From contig NZ_LMHC01000021.1 of NCBI RefSeq assembly GCF_001427665.1, positions 299,568 through 337,921 on the forward strand: a stretch of DNA of 38,354 bases, written 5' to 3'. Shown piece after piece: positions 17,142-25,767 of the stretch (position 1 is the stretch's first letter; the number at the start of each line of letters is the position of its first letter). The notes beneath the pieces are model-generated. The model made no database searches. It was not told where the DNA came from and saw only the letters and a list, made by a program, of their open reading frames with translations. The translations under genes and the position numbers were made by a program. Source of the DNA: Caulobacter sp. Root655. Its GTDB lineage: Bacteria; Pseudomonadota; Alphaproteobacteria; Caulobacterales; Caulobacteraceae.

Positions 17142-17867
17142 TTGCCCCGTCAGTTCCGACTGCCGCTGCACGCCCCGCCCCGTTGGGACCGGGAGTCGTT
17201 CGTGTCGTCGCCCACCAACGTCGACGCGCTGGACGCGCTGGACGCCTGGCCGGCCTGGCCCGAGGGGCGGCTGGCCCTGGTCGGGCCGGCGGGGACGGGC
17301 AAGACCCACCTGGCGCGTGACTGGGCGCGGGCCCACGAGGCCGTGGTGATCGAGGCGGCCTCCACGGGAAACAAGCCGCTGGACCTGGCGGCCCTGCGCG
17401 GCCGGCCGCTGCTGGTCGAGGACGCCGACCGGCGGGCCTCCTTTAGTGGAGAGGGGGGCGACACCGTCGACGACGAGACCCTGTTCCACCTGATCAACAT
17501 GGCCGGGGTCGACGGCGGCAGCCTGTTGCTGACCGGCCGCCTGGCCCCGATCGCCTGGGAGGCGGCGGTGCCCGACCTGCGCTCGCGGCTCAACGCCCTG
17601 CCCGTGGCCCGCATCGAGGAACCCGACGACGTGGTGCTGGCGGCGGTGCTGCGGCGCGGCTTCGAGGCGGCGGGCATCCGGCCGGCCGCCGACCTCTATC
17701 CCTACCTGATGGCGAGACTGCCGCGCTCGGCCCCGGCGGCGCTGGCGGCGGTGGCGGCGCTGGACGAGGCGTCGATCGACCAGGGGCGCGAGGTCAACAA
17801 GGCCCTGGCCCTGGCGGTGCTGGCGTTCGGGGAGGACGACGGGGAGGACGGGGACGACGAGGTTTGA
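17142..17867 (+). CDS. hdaA: HdaA, DnaA-inactivating regulator of replication initiation
   Basis: 241 residues, TTG start at 17142. DnaA-related AAA+ protein that, with the DNA-loaded beta clamp, stimulates ATP hydrolysis by DnaA and prevents over-initiation. Seen: an N-terminal clamp-binding motif QFRLPL (4-9), [14 protein letters not shown], Walker [10 protein letters not shown] (48-56), LLVEDADRR in the Walker B position, LLLTGRLAP, and [17 protein letters not shown] with sensor residues. The TTG start is chosen because the clamp motif of Hda proteins lies at the extreme N-terminus. A C-terminal acidic tail ([11 protein letters not shown]) is unusual. Located upstream of ppk, as in Caulobacter. 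Confidence 0.93.
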   Translation: MPRQFRLPLHAPPRWDRESFVSSPTNVDALDALDAWPAWPEGRLALVGPAGTGKTHLARDWARAHEAVVIEAASTGNKPLDLAALRGRPLLVEDADRRASFSGEGGDTVDDETLFHLINMAGVDGGSLLLTGRLAPIAWEAAVPDLRSRLNALPVARIEEPDDVVLAAVLRRGFEAAGIRPAADLYPYLMARLPRSAPAALAAVAALDEASIDQGREVNKALALAVLAFGEDDGEDGDDEV

Positions 17868-17903
17868 TCTCGTTCCGCCCCTCCCCGCCTTCGCTCCCAA
17901 AAC

Positions 17904-18013
17904 GGTCGTCATCCCCCGCTTTATGCGGGGGACCCAAGCGGCGTCGCCAGTTCAGCAAGATCGCCGCCGCCAGCTCGGCTTGGGTCCCCCGAACAAGTCG
18001 GGGGATGACGACC
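17904..18013. repeat. Long palindromic repeat between hdaA and ppk
   Basis: Arms of 36 bases (17904-17939 and 17978-18013) are close reverse complements, containing GTCATCCCCC and GGGGGACCCAAGC. A similar GTCATCCCGG-type palindrome closes the window at 38249-38353. Confidence 0.85.
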
Positions 18014-18123
18014 TTAATGCGCGTTGTCGTGGTCGCGAAGGACGCACCACGTTCCCGCCCACCCAATGTCTTGCTCCTGTCACCACCCTCCGTCACTCTG
18101 TACGCAGTGAACCGGAGACCCTC

Positions 18124-20346
18124 ATGACCGACGCCGCCGCCCTGTCCCTGCCCGCCGCGCCGTCGCCGGCCGCGCCGGATCCGGCGGGGTTGCGGCTGGA
18201 CGAGGAGTTCCTGGCCTCGCCCGAACGGTTCTTCAACCGCGAGACCTCGTGGCTGGCCTTCAACGAGCGGGTGCTGGAGGAGAGCGCCAACCCCCGCCAC
18301 CCGCTGCTGGAGCGGCTGCGGTTCCTGTCGATCAGCGCCAACAACCTCGACGAATTCTACATGGTCCGGGTGGCCGGCCTGAAGGGCCAGGTGCGCGAGG
18401 GCGTGCGGGTGGTCAGCCAGGACGGGCTGACGCCGGGCGAGCAATTGCTGCGCATCAACGCCTCGGCCGCCGAGCTGATGGCCGAGCAGCAGCGGATCTG
18501 GACGGAGGTTCGGGCCGAGCTGTGGGGCGAGGGCCTCAAGCTGCTGGACGCCAAGGACATCCACGGGGCCGACCGCGAGCGGGCCGAGGAACTGTTCCTG
18601 ACCCGGATGTTCCCGGTGCTGACGCCCCTGGCCATCGATCCGGCCCACCCCTTCCCGTTCATCCCCAACCTGGGCTTCTGCCTGGCGTTGAAGCTGCGGC
18701 GGATCGCCGACGACAAGCACCTGTACGCCCTGGTGCCGGTGCCCAGCCAGGTGCAGCGGTTCTGGGAGCTGTCGCAGGGCCCGACCAAGACCCGCAAGCG
18801 CGAGCGGCGGATCGTGGCGCTGGAAAGCTTCATCATCCTCTTCCTCGGCCACCTGTTCCCCGGCTACGAGGTCGAGGGTCGGGGGCTGTTTCGCCTGATC
18901 CGCGACAGCGACCTGGAGATCGAGGAAGAGGCCGAAGACCTGGTGCGCGAGTTCGAGGCGCGGCTGAAGAAGCGCCGGCTGGGCCGCGTCGTGCGGGTCA
19001 AGATCCAGACCACCATGCCCGACGACCTGCGCGAGTTCATCATCGAGGGCCTGCGCGCCGAGCCCGACGACGTGATCATGGTCGACGGCAAGCTGGGCCT
19101 GGCCCAGATGGCCGAGCTGATCCCGCCCGACCGCCCGGACCTGAAGTTCAAGCCGTTCAACGCCCGCTTCCCCGAGCGCATCCGCGACCACGGCGGCGAC
19201 TGTTTCGCGGCGATCCGCGAGAAGGACATTCTGGTCCACCACCCGTTCGAGAGCTTCGACGTGGTGGTGCAGTTCGTCCGCCAGGCGGCCCGCGACCCCA
19301 ATGTGCTGGCCATCAAGCAGACGCTGTACCGCACCTCCAAGGACAGCCCGATCGTCGCGGCCCTGATCGAGGCGGCCGACAACGGCAAGAACGTCACCGC
19401 CCTGGTGGAGATCAAGGCCAGGTTCGACGAGGAGAATAACCTGAAGTGGGCCCGCGACCTGGAGCGGGCCGGCGTCCACGTGGTGTTCGGCTTCGTCGAC
19501 TGGAAGACCCACGCCAAGCTGTCGGTGGTGGTGCGGCGCGAGGGCGAGGCCCTGCGCACCTATTGCCACTTCGGCACGGGGAACTACCACCCGCAGACGG
19601 CCAAGGTTTACACCGACCTGTCGCTGTTCACCTGCGACCCGGCCCTGGGCCGCGACGGCGGCAAGCTGTTCAACTTCATCACCGGCTACGCCCAGCCGCA
19701 CGGGCTGGAAAAGCTGTCGTTCTCGCCCGAGACGCTGAAGCCCGACCTGCTGACCATGATCGCCACCGAGGCCCGCAACGCCCGCGACGGCAAGCCGGCG
19801 GCGATCTGGGCCAAGATGAACGCCGTGGTCGACCCGCAGATCATCGACGCCCTCTACAGCGCCAGCCAGGACGGCGTGCAGATCGACCTGGTGGTGCGCG
19901 GGATCTGCTGCCTGCGGCCGGGCATCAAGGGCCTGTCGGAGAACATCCGCGTCAAGAGCATCGTCGGCCGCTTCCTCGAGCACAGCCGCATCGTCGCCTT
20001 CGCCAACGGCGCGGCCATGCCCAGCGGTCAGACCCGGGTGTTCATCAGCTCGGCCGACTGGATGCCGCGCAATCTCGACCGCCGGGTGGAAAGCCTGGTG
20101 CCGGTCGAGAACCCCACCGTGCACCAGCAGATCCTCAACCAGATCATGGTCGCCAACCTCAACGACGAGGCCCAGAGCTGGACCCTGGACGCCGAAGGAC
20201 GTTACGCCCGCGACCCGGCCTGGGACCGCAAGGGCGCCTTCTCGGCCCACGAATACTTCATGACCAACCCCAGCCTGTCGGGGCGCGGCCACAAGGTGAA
20301 GGACCTGCCGCAAGCCTTCGACCACGTGGGACCGCGGCGGGGGTGA
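18124..20346 (+). CDS. ppk: Polyphosphate kinase 1
   Basis: 740 residues from ATG 18124 (MTDAAALSL); the earlier start at 17923 lies in the palindromic repeat. Reversibly transfers the gamma phosphate of ATP to polyphosphate. Domains in order: N-terminal helical domain ([37 protein letters not shown]), head domain, then two phospholipase D-like catalytic domains. The autophosphorylated histidine is probably His482 in [23 protein letters not shown], with His620 in [13 protein letters not shown] as the second active-site histidine. Followed by ppx after 184 bp that hold a palindromic repeat; opposing activities in one locus. Confidence 0.97.
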   Translation: MTDAAALSLPAAPSPAAPDPAGLRLDEEFLASPERFFNRETSWLAFNERVLEESANPRHPLLERLRFLSISANNLDEFYMVRVAGLKGQVREGVRVVSQDGLTPGEQLLRINASAAELMAEQQRIWTEVRAELWGEGLKLLDAKDIHGADRERAEELFLTRMFPVLTPLAIDPAHPFPFIPNLGFCLALKLRRIADDKHLYALVPVPSQVQRFWELSQGPTKTRKRERRIVALESFIILFLGHLFPGYEVEGRGLFRLIRDSDLEIEEEAEDLVREFEARLKKRRLGRVVRVKIQTTMPDDLREFIIEGLRAEPDDVIMVDGKLGLAQMAELIPPDRPDLKFKPFNARFPERIRDHGGDCFAAIREKDILVHHPFESFDVVVQFVRQAARDPNVLAIKQTLYRTSKDSPIVAALIEAADNGKNVTALVEIKARFDEENNLKWARDLERAGVHVVFGFVDWKTHAKLSVVVRREGEALRTYCHFGTGNYHPQTAKVYTDLSLFTCDPALGRDGGKLFNFITGYAQPHGLEKLSFSPETLKPDLLTMIATEARNARDGKPAAIWAKMNAVVDPQIIDALYSASQDGVQIDLVVRGICCLRPGIKGLSENIRVKSIVGRFLEHSRIVAFANGAAMPSGQTRVFISSADWMPRNLDRRVESLVPVENPTVHQQILNQIMVANLNDEAQSWTLDAEGRYARDPAWDRKGAFSAHEYFMTNPSLSGRGHKVKDLPQAFDHVGPRRG

Positions 20347-20358
20347 TCACAGCGAAAA

Positions 20359-20458
20359 CCCCCTCAGTCGCTCCGCGACAGCTCCCCCAGAGGGGGAGCA
20401 TCTGCTCGGCGTAGATCCTCCCCCTTTGGGGGAGGTGGCCCGAAGGGTCGGAGGGGGC
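20359..20458. repeat. Palindromic repeat between ppk and ppx
   Basis: Two internal hairpins, GCTCCCCCAGAGGGGGAGC (20381-20399) and CCTCCCCCTTTGGGGGAGG (20417-20435), are enclosed by outer arms CCCCCTC and GAGGGGG. A fragment of this type is at 12704-12722. Confidence 0.8.
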
Positions 20459-20530
20459 CTTCCCCAGCGAAATTCCCACCGTCGCCCGATCCCGCCTTCC
20501 CCTCCCCGCCCAATAGGCTAAACCAATCCC

Positions 20531-22021
20531 ATGCCTTTTGCGGCGCCGCGCGACGCGGCCGTTATCGATATCGGCTCCAACTCGGTCCGCCTGGTGGTGT
20601 ACCGGCTGGAAGGTCGCGCCATCTGGACCGTCTTCAACGAGAAGGTGCTGGCGGGGCTGGGCCGTGACCTCGGCGATGGCGGACGCCTGAACCCCGAGGG
20701 CGTCGCCCAGACCCTGGCGGCGCTGAAGCGCTTCCGCGCCGTGCTCGAGGCCGTCAAGCCCGCCGAGACCTTCGTCGCCGCCACCGCCGCCGTGCGCGAG
20801 GCCAAGGACGGCGCGGCCTTCGTCAAGCTGGTGCGCGAAGAGACCGGCCTGGCCATGCGAGTGCTGTCGGGCGAGGAAGAGGCCCGCTACGCCGCCCTGG
20901 GCGTGTTGGCCGGGGCGCCCGACGCCACCGGCGTGGTCGGCGACCTGGGCGGGGCCAGCCTGGAGCTGATCCGCCTGGAAGCCACCGGCGCGGGCCTGGG
21001 CGTCACCCTGCCGCTGGGTCCGTTCAGCCTGGGCCTGTCGGACGGTTTCGACGCCGAGCGGGTGCGCCGGCTGTGCGCCCAGCGCCTGGCCCCGGTGGCC
21101 CAGGCTTTCCGGACCGACACCTTCCACGCCGTCGGTGGCGCCTGGCGGAACCTCGCCCTGCTGCACATGCGGCTTTCCGACTACCCGCTGCACGTCGTCC
21201 ACCAGTACAGCATCAGCCGCGGAGAGGCCCTGGAGGCCGCCCGCCTGGTGGCCCACCAGTCGCGCAGCTCACTGGACCGCATCGAGGGCATGAGCAAGAA
21301 GCGCTCGGAGACCCTGCCCTACGCCGCCGTGGTGCTGGAGACCCTGATCGAGAGCCTCGACCTCAAGCGCATCGAGATCTCGGCCTTCGGGGTGCGCGAG
21401 GGGCTGCTGTTCGAGGCCATGGCTCCCGGCGTGCGGCGGCTGGACCCGCTGGTCGAAGGCTGCGCCTCCCTGGGGGCCCGGCAAGGCGTGGCCGATGAGC
21501 TGGGCGCGGCGCTCGACGCCTGGCTGGCCCCGGCGTTCGGCGTCCTGCCGCCCTGTTTCGGCGACACGCGCGACGCGGTGCTGGTCTCGGCCGCCTGCCG
21601 CCTGGCCGACCTGGGCGCGCGCCTGCACCCCGACCATCGCGCCGACCTGGTGTTCGAGCAGGTGCTGCGCGCCCCGATCGCCGGCCAGACCCATGCCGAG
21701 CGCGCCTTCCTGGCCGCCGCCGCCTTCGCCCGCCACGCCACCGCCTTCACCCCGCCCGAGCTGGAGGTGCTGGAGCGCCTGCTGACCCCGGCCAAGCTGA
21801 AGCGGGCCCGCGCCCTGGGGGCCGCCATCCGCCTGGGCTGCGACCTGTCGGGCCGCAGCGCCCCCCTGCTGGCCCGCTCGCGCCTGGCCATCGACAAGGG
21901 TGACCTGCTGCTGGCCGCCGAGCCCGGCTATGCCGACCTGCTGCTGGGCGAACAGACCGGCAAGCGGGCGGGGACCCTGGCCACGCTGCTGGGGCTGAAG
22001 CTGAAGATCACGGCGCTGTAG
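20531..22021 (+). CDS. ppx: Exopolyphosphatase (Ppx/GppA family)
   Basis: 496 residues. ASKHA-fold phosphatase releasing phosphate from polyphosphate, and in some members from pppGpp. Seen: AAVIDIGSNSVRLVVYRL (phosphate-1 motif, Asp13), ATAAVREAKDG, LSGEEEARYAALGV with the catalytic glutamate, GVVGDLGGASLELI (phosphate-2) and FHAVGGAWRNLA. The C-terminal part (about 300-496) is an HD-like helical domain as in long Ppx proteins. Substrate choice between polyphosphate and pppGpp cannot be told from sequence, but the position next to ppk favours polyphosphate. Confidence 0.95.
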   Translation: MPFAAPRDAAVIDIGSNSVRLVVYRLEGRAIWTVFNEKVLAGLGRDLGDGGRLNPEGVAQTLAALKRFRAVLEAVKPAETFVAATAAVREAKDGAAFVKLVREETGLAMRVLSGEEEARYAALGVLAGAPDATGVVGDLGGASLELIRLEATGAGLGVTLPLGPFSLGLSDGFDAERVRRLCAQRLAPVAQAFRTDTFHAVGGAWRNLALLHMRLSDYPLHVVHQYSISRGEALEAARLVAHQSRSSLDRIEGMSKKRSETLPYAAVVLETLIESLDLKRIEISAFGVREGLLFEAMAPGVRRLDPLVEGCASLGARQGVADELGAALDAWLAPAFGVLPPCFGDTRDAVLVSAACRLADLGARLHPDHRADLVFEQVLRAPIAGQTHAERAFLAAAAFARHATAFTPPELEVLERLLTPAKLKRARALGAAIRLGCDLSGRSAPLLARSRLAIDKGDLLLAAEPGYADLLLGEQTGKRAGTLATLLGLKLKITAL

Positions 22022-22047
22022 AGCTGACCCAGATCTAGCTCCCTCCC

Positions 22048-22070
22048 CCCGGCCTTCGTCGGGAAAACGG
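22048..22070. repeat. Partial palindromic-repeat fragment after ppx
   Basis: CCGGCCTTCGTCGGGAAAAC is a one-base variant of the right arm of the repeat at 4179-4275. Without its partner arm, it probably represents a decayed copy; it can still form a small hairpin. Confidence 0.55.
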
Positions 22071-22087
22071 AGATGAGAAAACGGGCC

Positions 22088-23440
22088 CTAAGTCGCGGAT
22101 TTTATAGGCTTCCGACGCAGAACCCGCGCCTTGCGCTTGCGCAACCAGATCACCACGCCGGTCACGCTGAGCGCCGCCACGACCACCCCGGTGGCCGAGA
22201 TCAGGATGCGGCCCGGTATGCCCAGGATCCGGCCCGAGTGTAGCGGGAACTGGGCCTGGACGAAGATGTCGGCGGCCGTGCCGACCCAGGGCTGGGAGTC
22301 GCCCAGCAGGGCGCCGGTCTTGCCGTCGTAATAGAGGTAGGGCGGACCCACCCCGGCCGCACCGTGATCGCCGCCGGGCTCGTGGAACGCCACGCCATAG
22401 ATACCGTATTCCCGCGCGTAGAAGGCGCTGCCGGGCGGGGCCTTCCAGCCGCGCCGTGTCGCCTCGGCCCGCGCCGTGTCAATCACCTGGGCATAACTCC
22501 TGGTGGCGACGATCGGCGAATGGTGATCGACGGGCCTGCGCAAGTCGAACGGGCCGGGCGTCACCTTCGAGACCTTCGACATCACCGGATAGAACACCTC
22601 GCTGTAGAGGTTCAGCGAGAAGGCGGTGAAGGCCACCGTGAACAGCACGCCCCACAGCCACAGGCCAAAGGCCCGATGGATGTCGAAATTGATCCGGTAG
22701 GCGCTGGCGCTGGTCTTGATCAGCCAGGCCGGTTTCCAGCGGCTCCAGAACCCGCGACCCGCGTTTTGAGCGGCGGCCTTCGCGGAGGCCTTCTGGCGTG
22801 GCGGCAGGGTCAGGTAGAAGCCGACGAAACAGTCCAGCGTCCACAGGATCGCCACCACGCCCAACAGCCAGATCCCCCAGCGGTCGATGCCCCACATCTC
22901 CGGGATGTGCAGGCTGTAGTGCAGCACATAGAGGAACGAGACGAAGGTCTCGCCGGTGATCGGCCAGACCGCCCCCCATTCGCGCCGCCCCTGCTCGGCG
23001 CCGGTCACCGGATCGATGAACACCTGGTTGTAGCCCGGCTCGAACAGCTTGCCGGTCGCCGGGTCGCGCTTGCCCTCGACCCCGAAGGCCAGGGCGCCGC
23101 CCGGCTCGGGGGCCAGGGGCGCATAGGTCACGGACACGCGCGGGTCCCGCGCCTCGATCTGTCGCGCCAAGTCCAGCGCCGGCAGGGCGGGGCCGCCCTT
23201 CGACTGGGCGAACATCAGTTGGGGATTGAGCACGTCGTCCAGCTCATGGTCCCAGGAGATCACCGCTCCGGTGACCCCCGACACGAACAGGAAGCCGGCG
23301 ATGAGCAGCCCGACCCAACGGTGGACGAAGGTCAGGGCCGGCCGAAGGCTGGGCGGCGCGAACCGGGCCGCCCCCGAGCGCGTGGACGCCGGAGGGTTGG
23401 AAGCGGTTTGGGCCAGATCCTGGGTACGCGCGTCCATCAT
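22088..23440 (-). CDS. PepSY-associated transmembrane protein, likely ferric-siderophore reductase
   Basis: 450 residues from the first of two adjacent ATGs (MMDARTQD), with GAGG just upstream. PepSY_TM family (PiuB-like). Seen: a first membrane segment in LTFVHRWVGLLIAGFLFVSGVTGAVISW followed by HELDDVLNP; a large periplasmic PepSY region; WGIWLLGVVAILWTLDCFVGFYLTLP; FDIHRAFGLWLWGVLFTVAFTAFSLNLY; and a last segment LISATGVVVAALSVTGVVIWLRKRKA with a basic tail. Conserved histidines in the first and third segments may bind heme. It begins 5 bp after the TonB receptor stop, so receptor and PepSY protein form an operon for iron-siderophore use. Reductase activity is inferred from family members. 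Confidence 0.9.
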   Translation of the reverse strand: MMDARTQDLAQTASNPPASTRSGAARFAPPSLRPALTFVHRWVGLLIAGFLFVSGVTGAVISWDHELDDVLNPQLMFAQSKGGPALPALDLARQIEARDPRVSVTYAPLAPEPGGALAFGVEGKRDPATGKLFEPGYNQVFIDPVTGAEQGRREWGAVWPITGETFVSFLYVLHYSLHIPEMWGIDRWGIWLLGVVAILWTLDCFVGFYLTLPPRQKASAKAAAQNAGRGFWSRWKPAWLIKTSASAYRINFDIHRAFGLWLWGVLFTVAFTAFSLNLYSEVFYPVMSKVSKVTPGPFDLRRPVDHHSPIVATRSYAQVIDTARAEATRRGWKAPPGSAFYAREYGIYGVAFHEPGGDHGAAGVGPPYLYYDGKTGALLGDSQPWVGTAADIFVQAQFPLHSGRILGIPGRILISATGVVVAALSVTGVVIWLRKRKARVLRRKPIKSAT

Positions 23441-23445
23441 CGACC

Positions 23446-25533
23446 TCAGAACGTGTAGTCGAGGCGTAGCGAAACGCTGCGCGGGGCGGCGTAGTACGAC
23501 TGGTTCCACATCAGGCTGGTCAGGTATTTCTTGTCGGCCGCGTTCCGCAGGTTGAGCGTGGCGCGCACCTTGTCGGTCACATCGACGCCGGCCATCAGGT
23601 CGATGACGCCATAGGCCTTCTGCTCGACCGGCACGATATCCACCATCGAGACTTCGCTCTGCCAGCGCACCGCCGCCCCGACCGTCAGGTCGCGCAGCGA
23701 CGGGATGGTGTAGGTGGTGGTGGCCTTGAAGGTCTTGCGCGGAATGTAGGTGCGATCCTGGTCGTCCTCGCCCTCGACCTTCAGCTGGGTCCAGCCGGCG
23801 CTGACCGTCCACTGGTCGGTGATCGCGCCGGTGGCTTCCAGCTCGTAGCCGGTCACGGTGGTGTCGATCCCGACATAGTAGGTTCGGGGGCCGTTCGAGC
23901 CGGCCGCGAACGCCAGGCCGGCCTGCTCCGACTTGAACACCGCGCCGGTGAGATAGAGGCGGTGATCGAGCCACTCGCTCTTGACGCCGGCCTCGTAAGC
24001 CTCGCCGTGCGCGGCAGGCAGGGTTTGTTCGAGGGCGTCGGTTTCCGACTGCGGATTGAAGATGTCGGTGTAGCTGGCGTAGAGCGAGACGTTCGGCGTC
24101 AGGTCATAGACCGCGCCGACATAGGGGCTGACCTTGTCCTCGTCGCGCGGCGTGTCGACGCCGTACGAATAGCCCTTCGACTTCAGCTTCAGGGCGTTGA
24201 AGCCGGCCACGACCTTGAACTGGTCAGTGACGCTGAAGTGGGCGGCGGCGTAGAAGCGCGACAGGCGGTCGGTCTGGTCGGAAGCCAGGTACTGGCCCGG
24301 ATAGGTCGGCTCGGCCACCTGCCGCGAGCCCCACAGACCGACGGCCGGATAGACGATCGTGTCGGCGGAGAAGTCCTCGTACTCCTTGCCGGTCGATTTC
24401 GAGGTCTGGCCGCCGACCACCAACTGGTGGGTGCGGCCGAACAACTGGAACGGGCCCGAGGCGTAGGCGTCGAGGATGTAGTTCTCGTATTTCGACGGAT
24501 AGATGCCGCTCATGCCCTTCACGCCCAGGCCAGTGACCGGGTCGGGATTGTCGTAGGCGTAGAGCAGCTTGGCCTTCTCGTGGAAGCGCTTGTAGGTGCC
24601 CGTGGCCTTGATTTTCCAACCGTTGTCGAACCTGTAGTCCAGCTCGGTGAAGGCGGTCTGGTCCTTGACGTTCCAATAGGTCCAATCGGCCGAGGTCGAG
24701 GCCGAGCGCGGATAGTCGACCCGTGTGCCGTCGGTATAGTTCAGCGGCAGCGCGCCCCACAGCACGCCGCGCGAGCGGTTGTCCTGCAGCGAATAGCCGG
24801 CGGTCGCGGTCAGCTTGGGCGTGACGTCCCAGGCCAGCAGGCCGGCATAGACGTTGCGGTTGACGTGGTAGTGGTCGAGGTAGGAACCCTTGTCCTCGTT
24901 GGCGTAGATCAACCGGCCGCGCACCGTGCCCTCGGCGTTCAGCGGGCCCGAGACGTCGGCTTCGAGGCGGTAGTCGTCCCACGAGCCGTACTGCAGGGCG
25001 GCGCTGGCCTTGAAGGTGTCGGTGGGGCGCTTGCGGACGTAGTTAACGGTGGCCGAGGGGTTGCCGGTGCCTGTCATCATGCTGTTGGCGCCGCGCACCA
25101 CCTCGACCCGCTCGAACAGCACGGTGTCCAGGTCGCCGAACTGGATGCCCCAGATCAGCGGCAGGCCGATGCCGTCGACCTGGAAGTTGGTGATGTCGAA
25201 GCCGCGCGAGTTGTAATAGGTGCGGTCGGTCTCGACCTTCTCGACATTGACTCCGGTCACCTGGGCCAGCAGGTCGTTGACGCTGGTCAAGCCGAAATTC
25301 CGGATGCGGGCCTGATCGAGGATGGTCACCGATTGCGGCGTCTCGCGCAGGCTCATGTCCAGGCCGGTGACGGCCGAGGTGCGGGTGCGCGCGCCGGTGA
25401 CGACGACGCCGTCCACCTGGTTGTTCGCCTCCGCCGGCCCTGCGGGCGCGTCCTCGGCCATGGCGAGGCCGCCAAGGGACGCGGCCGCGACAGAGGCTCC
25501 GGCGAGAAGCAACGCGCGCAGGGAAACGGTCAT
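23446..25533 (-). CDS. TonB-dependent siderophore receptor
   Basis: 695 residues from ATG 25533, which begins a signal peptide (MTVSLRALLLAGASVAAASLGGLAMA) and has AGGAAAG upstream. TonB box near DGVVVTGAR. Plug domain with SLRETPQSVTILDQARIRNFGLTSVNDLL and RGFDITNFQVDGIGLP, then VEVVRGANSMMTGTGNPSATVNYVRKRPT, characteristic of the FpvA/FhuE group. A 22-strand barrel closes with LNLRNAADKKYLTSL and a terminal Phe (SLRLDYTF). Imports a ferric siderophore, probably of hydroxamate or mixed type; the ligand is not determinable. Co-transcribed with the PepSY protein. A candidate Fur box lies just upstream. Confidence 0.95.
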   Translation of the reverse strand: MTVSLRALLLAGASVAAASLGGLAMAEDAPAGPAEANNQVDGVVVTGARTRTSAVTGLDMSLRETPQSVTILDQARIRNFGLTSVNDLLAQVTGVNVEKVETDRTYYNSRGFDITNFQVDGIGLPLIWGIQFGDLDTVLFERVEVVRGANSMMTGTGNPSATVNYVRKRPTDTFKASAALQYGSWDDYRLEADVSGPLNAEGTVRGRLIYANEDKGSYLDHYHVNRNVYAGLLAWDVTPKLTATAGYSLQDNRSRGVLWGALPLNYTDGTRVDYPRSASTSADWTYWNVKDQTAFTELDYRFDNGWKIKATGTYKRFHEKAKLLYAYDNPDPVTGLGVKGMSGIYPSKYENYILDAYASGPFQLFGRTHQLVVGGQTSKSTGKEYEDFSADTIVYPAVGLWGSRQVAEPTYPGQYLASDQTDRLSRFYAAAHFSVTDQFKVVAGFNALKLKSKGYSYGVDTPRDEDKVSPYVGAVYDLTPNVSLYASYTDIFNPQSETDALEQTLPAAHGEAYEAGVKSEWLDHRLYLTGAVFKSEQAGLAFAAGSNGPRTYYVGIDTTVTGYELEATGAITDQWTVSAGWTQLKVEGEDDQDRTYIPRKTFKATTTYTIPSLRDLTVGAAVRWQSEVSMVDIVPVEQKAYGVIDLMAGVDVTDKVRATLNLRNAADKKYLTSLMWNQSYYAAPRSVSLRLDYTF

Positions 25534-25545
25534 GAGGTTCTTTCC

Positions 25546-25567
25546 TGCGATCAATAATGAGTCGCAA
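25546..25567 (-). promoter_or_regulatory. Candidate Fur box upstream of the siderophore receptor
   Basis: Read on the minus strand, TTGCGACTCATTATTGATCGCA is an AT-cored imperfect dyad (TGCGA...TCGCA) resembling alphaproteobacterial Fur sites. It is about 13 bp upstream of the receptor start, in the only space left for its promoter after the rnd terminator. By eye only. Confidence 0.45.
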
Positions 25568-25660
25568 GAGCAATTACCCAGGGTGGCGCGCGGTGTCAAA
25601 CGGCGGGCGCCGATCCGTGTCGCCCGGTAGGCGGTGATCGCCGCGGCCGTTTCCGGCAAA

Positions 25661-25698
25661 AAAAACCGCGACGAGCCCTGCGGCCGGTCGCGGTTTTT
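25661..25698 (-). terminator. Intrinsic terminator downstream of rnd
   Basis: Twelve-base stem AAAAACCGCGAC / GTCGCGGTTTTT with a T8 run when read on the minus strand. It separates rnd from the receptor operon, which therefore needs its own promoter. Confidence 0.85.
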
Positions 25699-25736
25699 GT
25701 CTTTTGAGAGACCCTCTTCCGGCGGCTACGCCGCCC

Positions 25737-25758
25737 CCTTCTCCCGCGAGGGAGAAGG
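25737..25758. repeat. Perfect 9-bp hairpin after rnd
   Basis: CCTTCTCCC-GCGA-GGGAGAAGG, ten bases from the rnd stop codon. GC-rich stem with a tetraloop, no T run; probably part of a palindromic repeat rather than the main terminator. Confidence 0.6.
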
Positions 25759-25767
25759 ATCGGGTTT

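Noticed and set aside
17794..20325. Long minus-strand frame opposite ppk
   Set aside because: Same shadow effect; ppk on the plus strand has all catalytic motifs.
22479..22979. Frameshifted second copy of the PepSY protein in another frame
   Set aside because: It is a different reading frame of the same intact gene.
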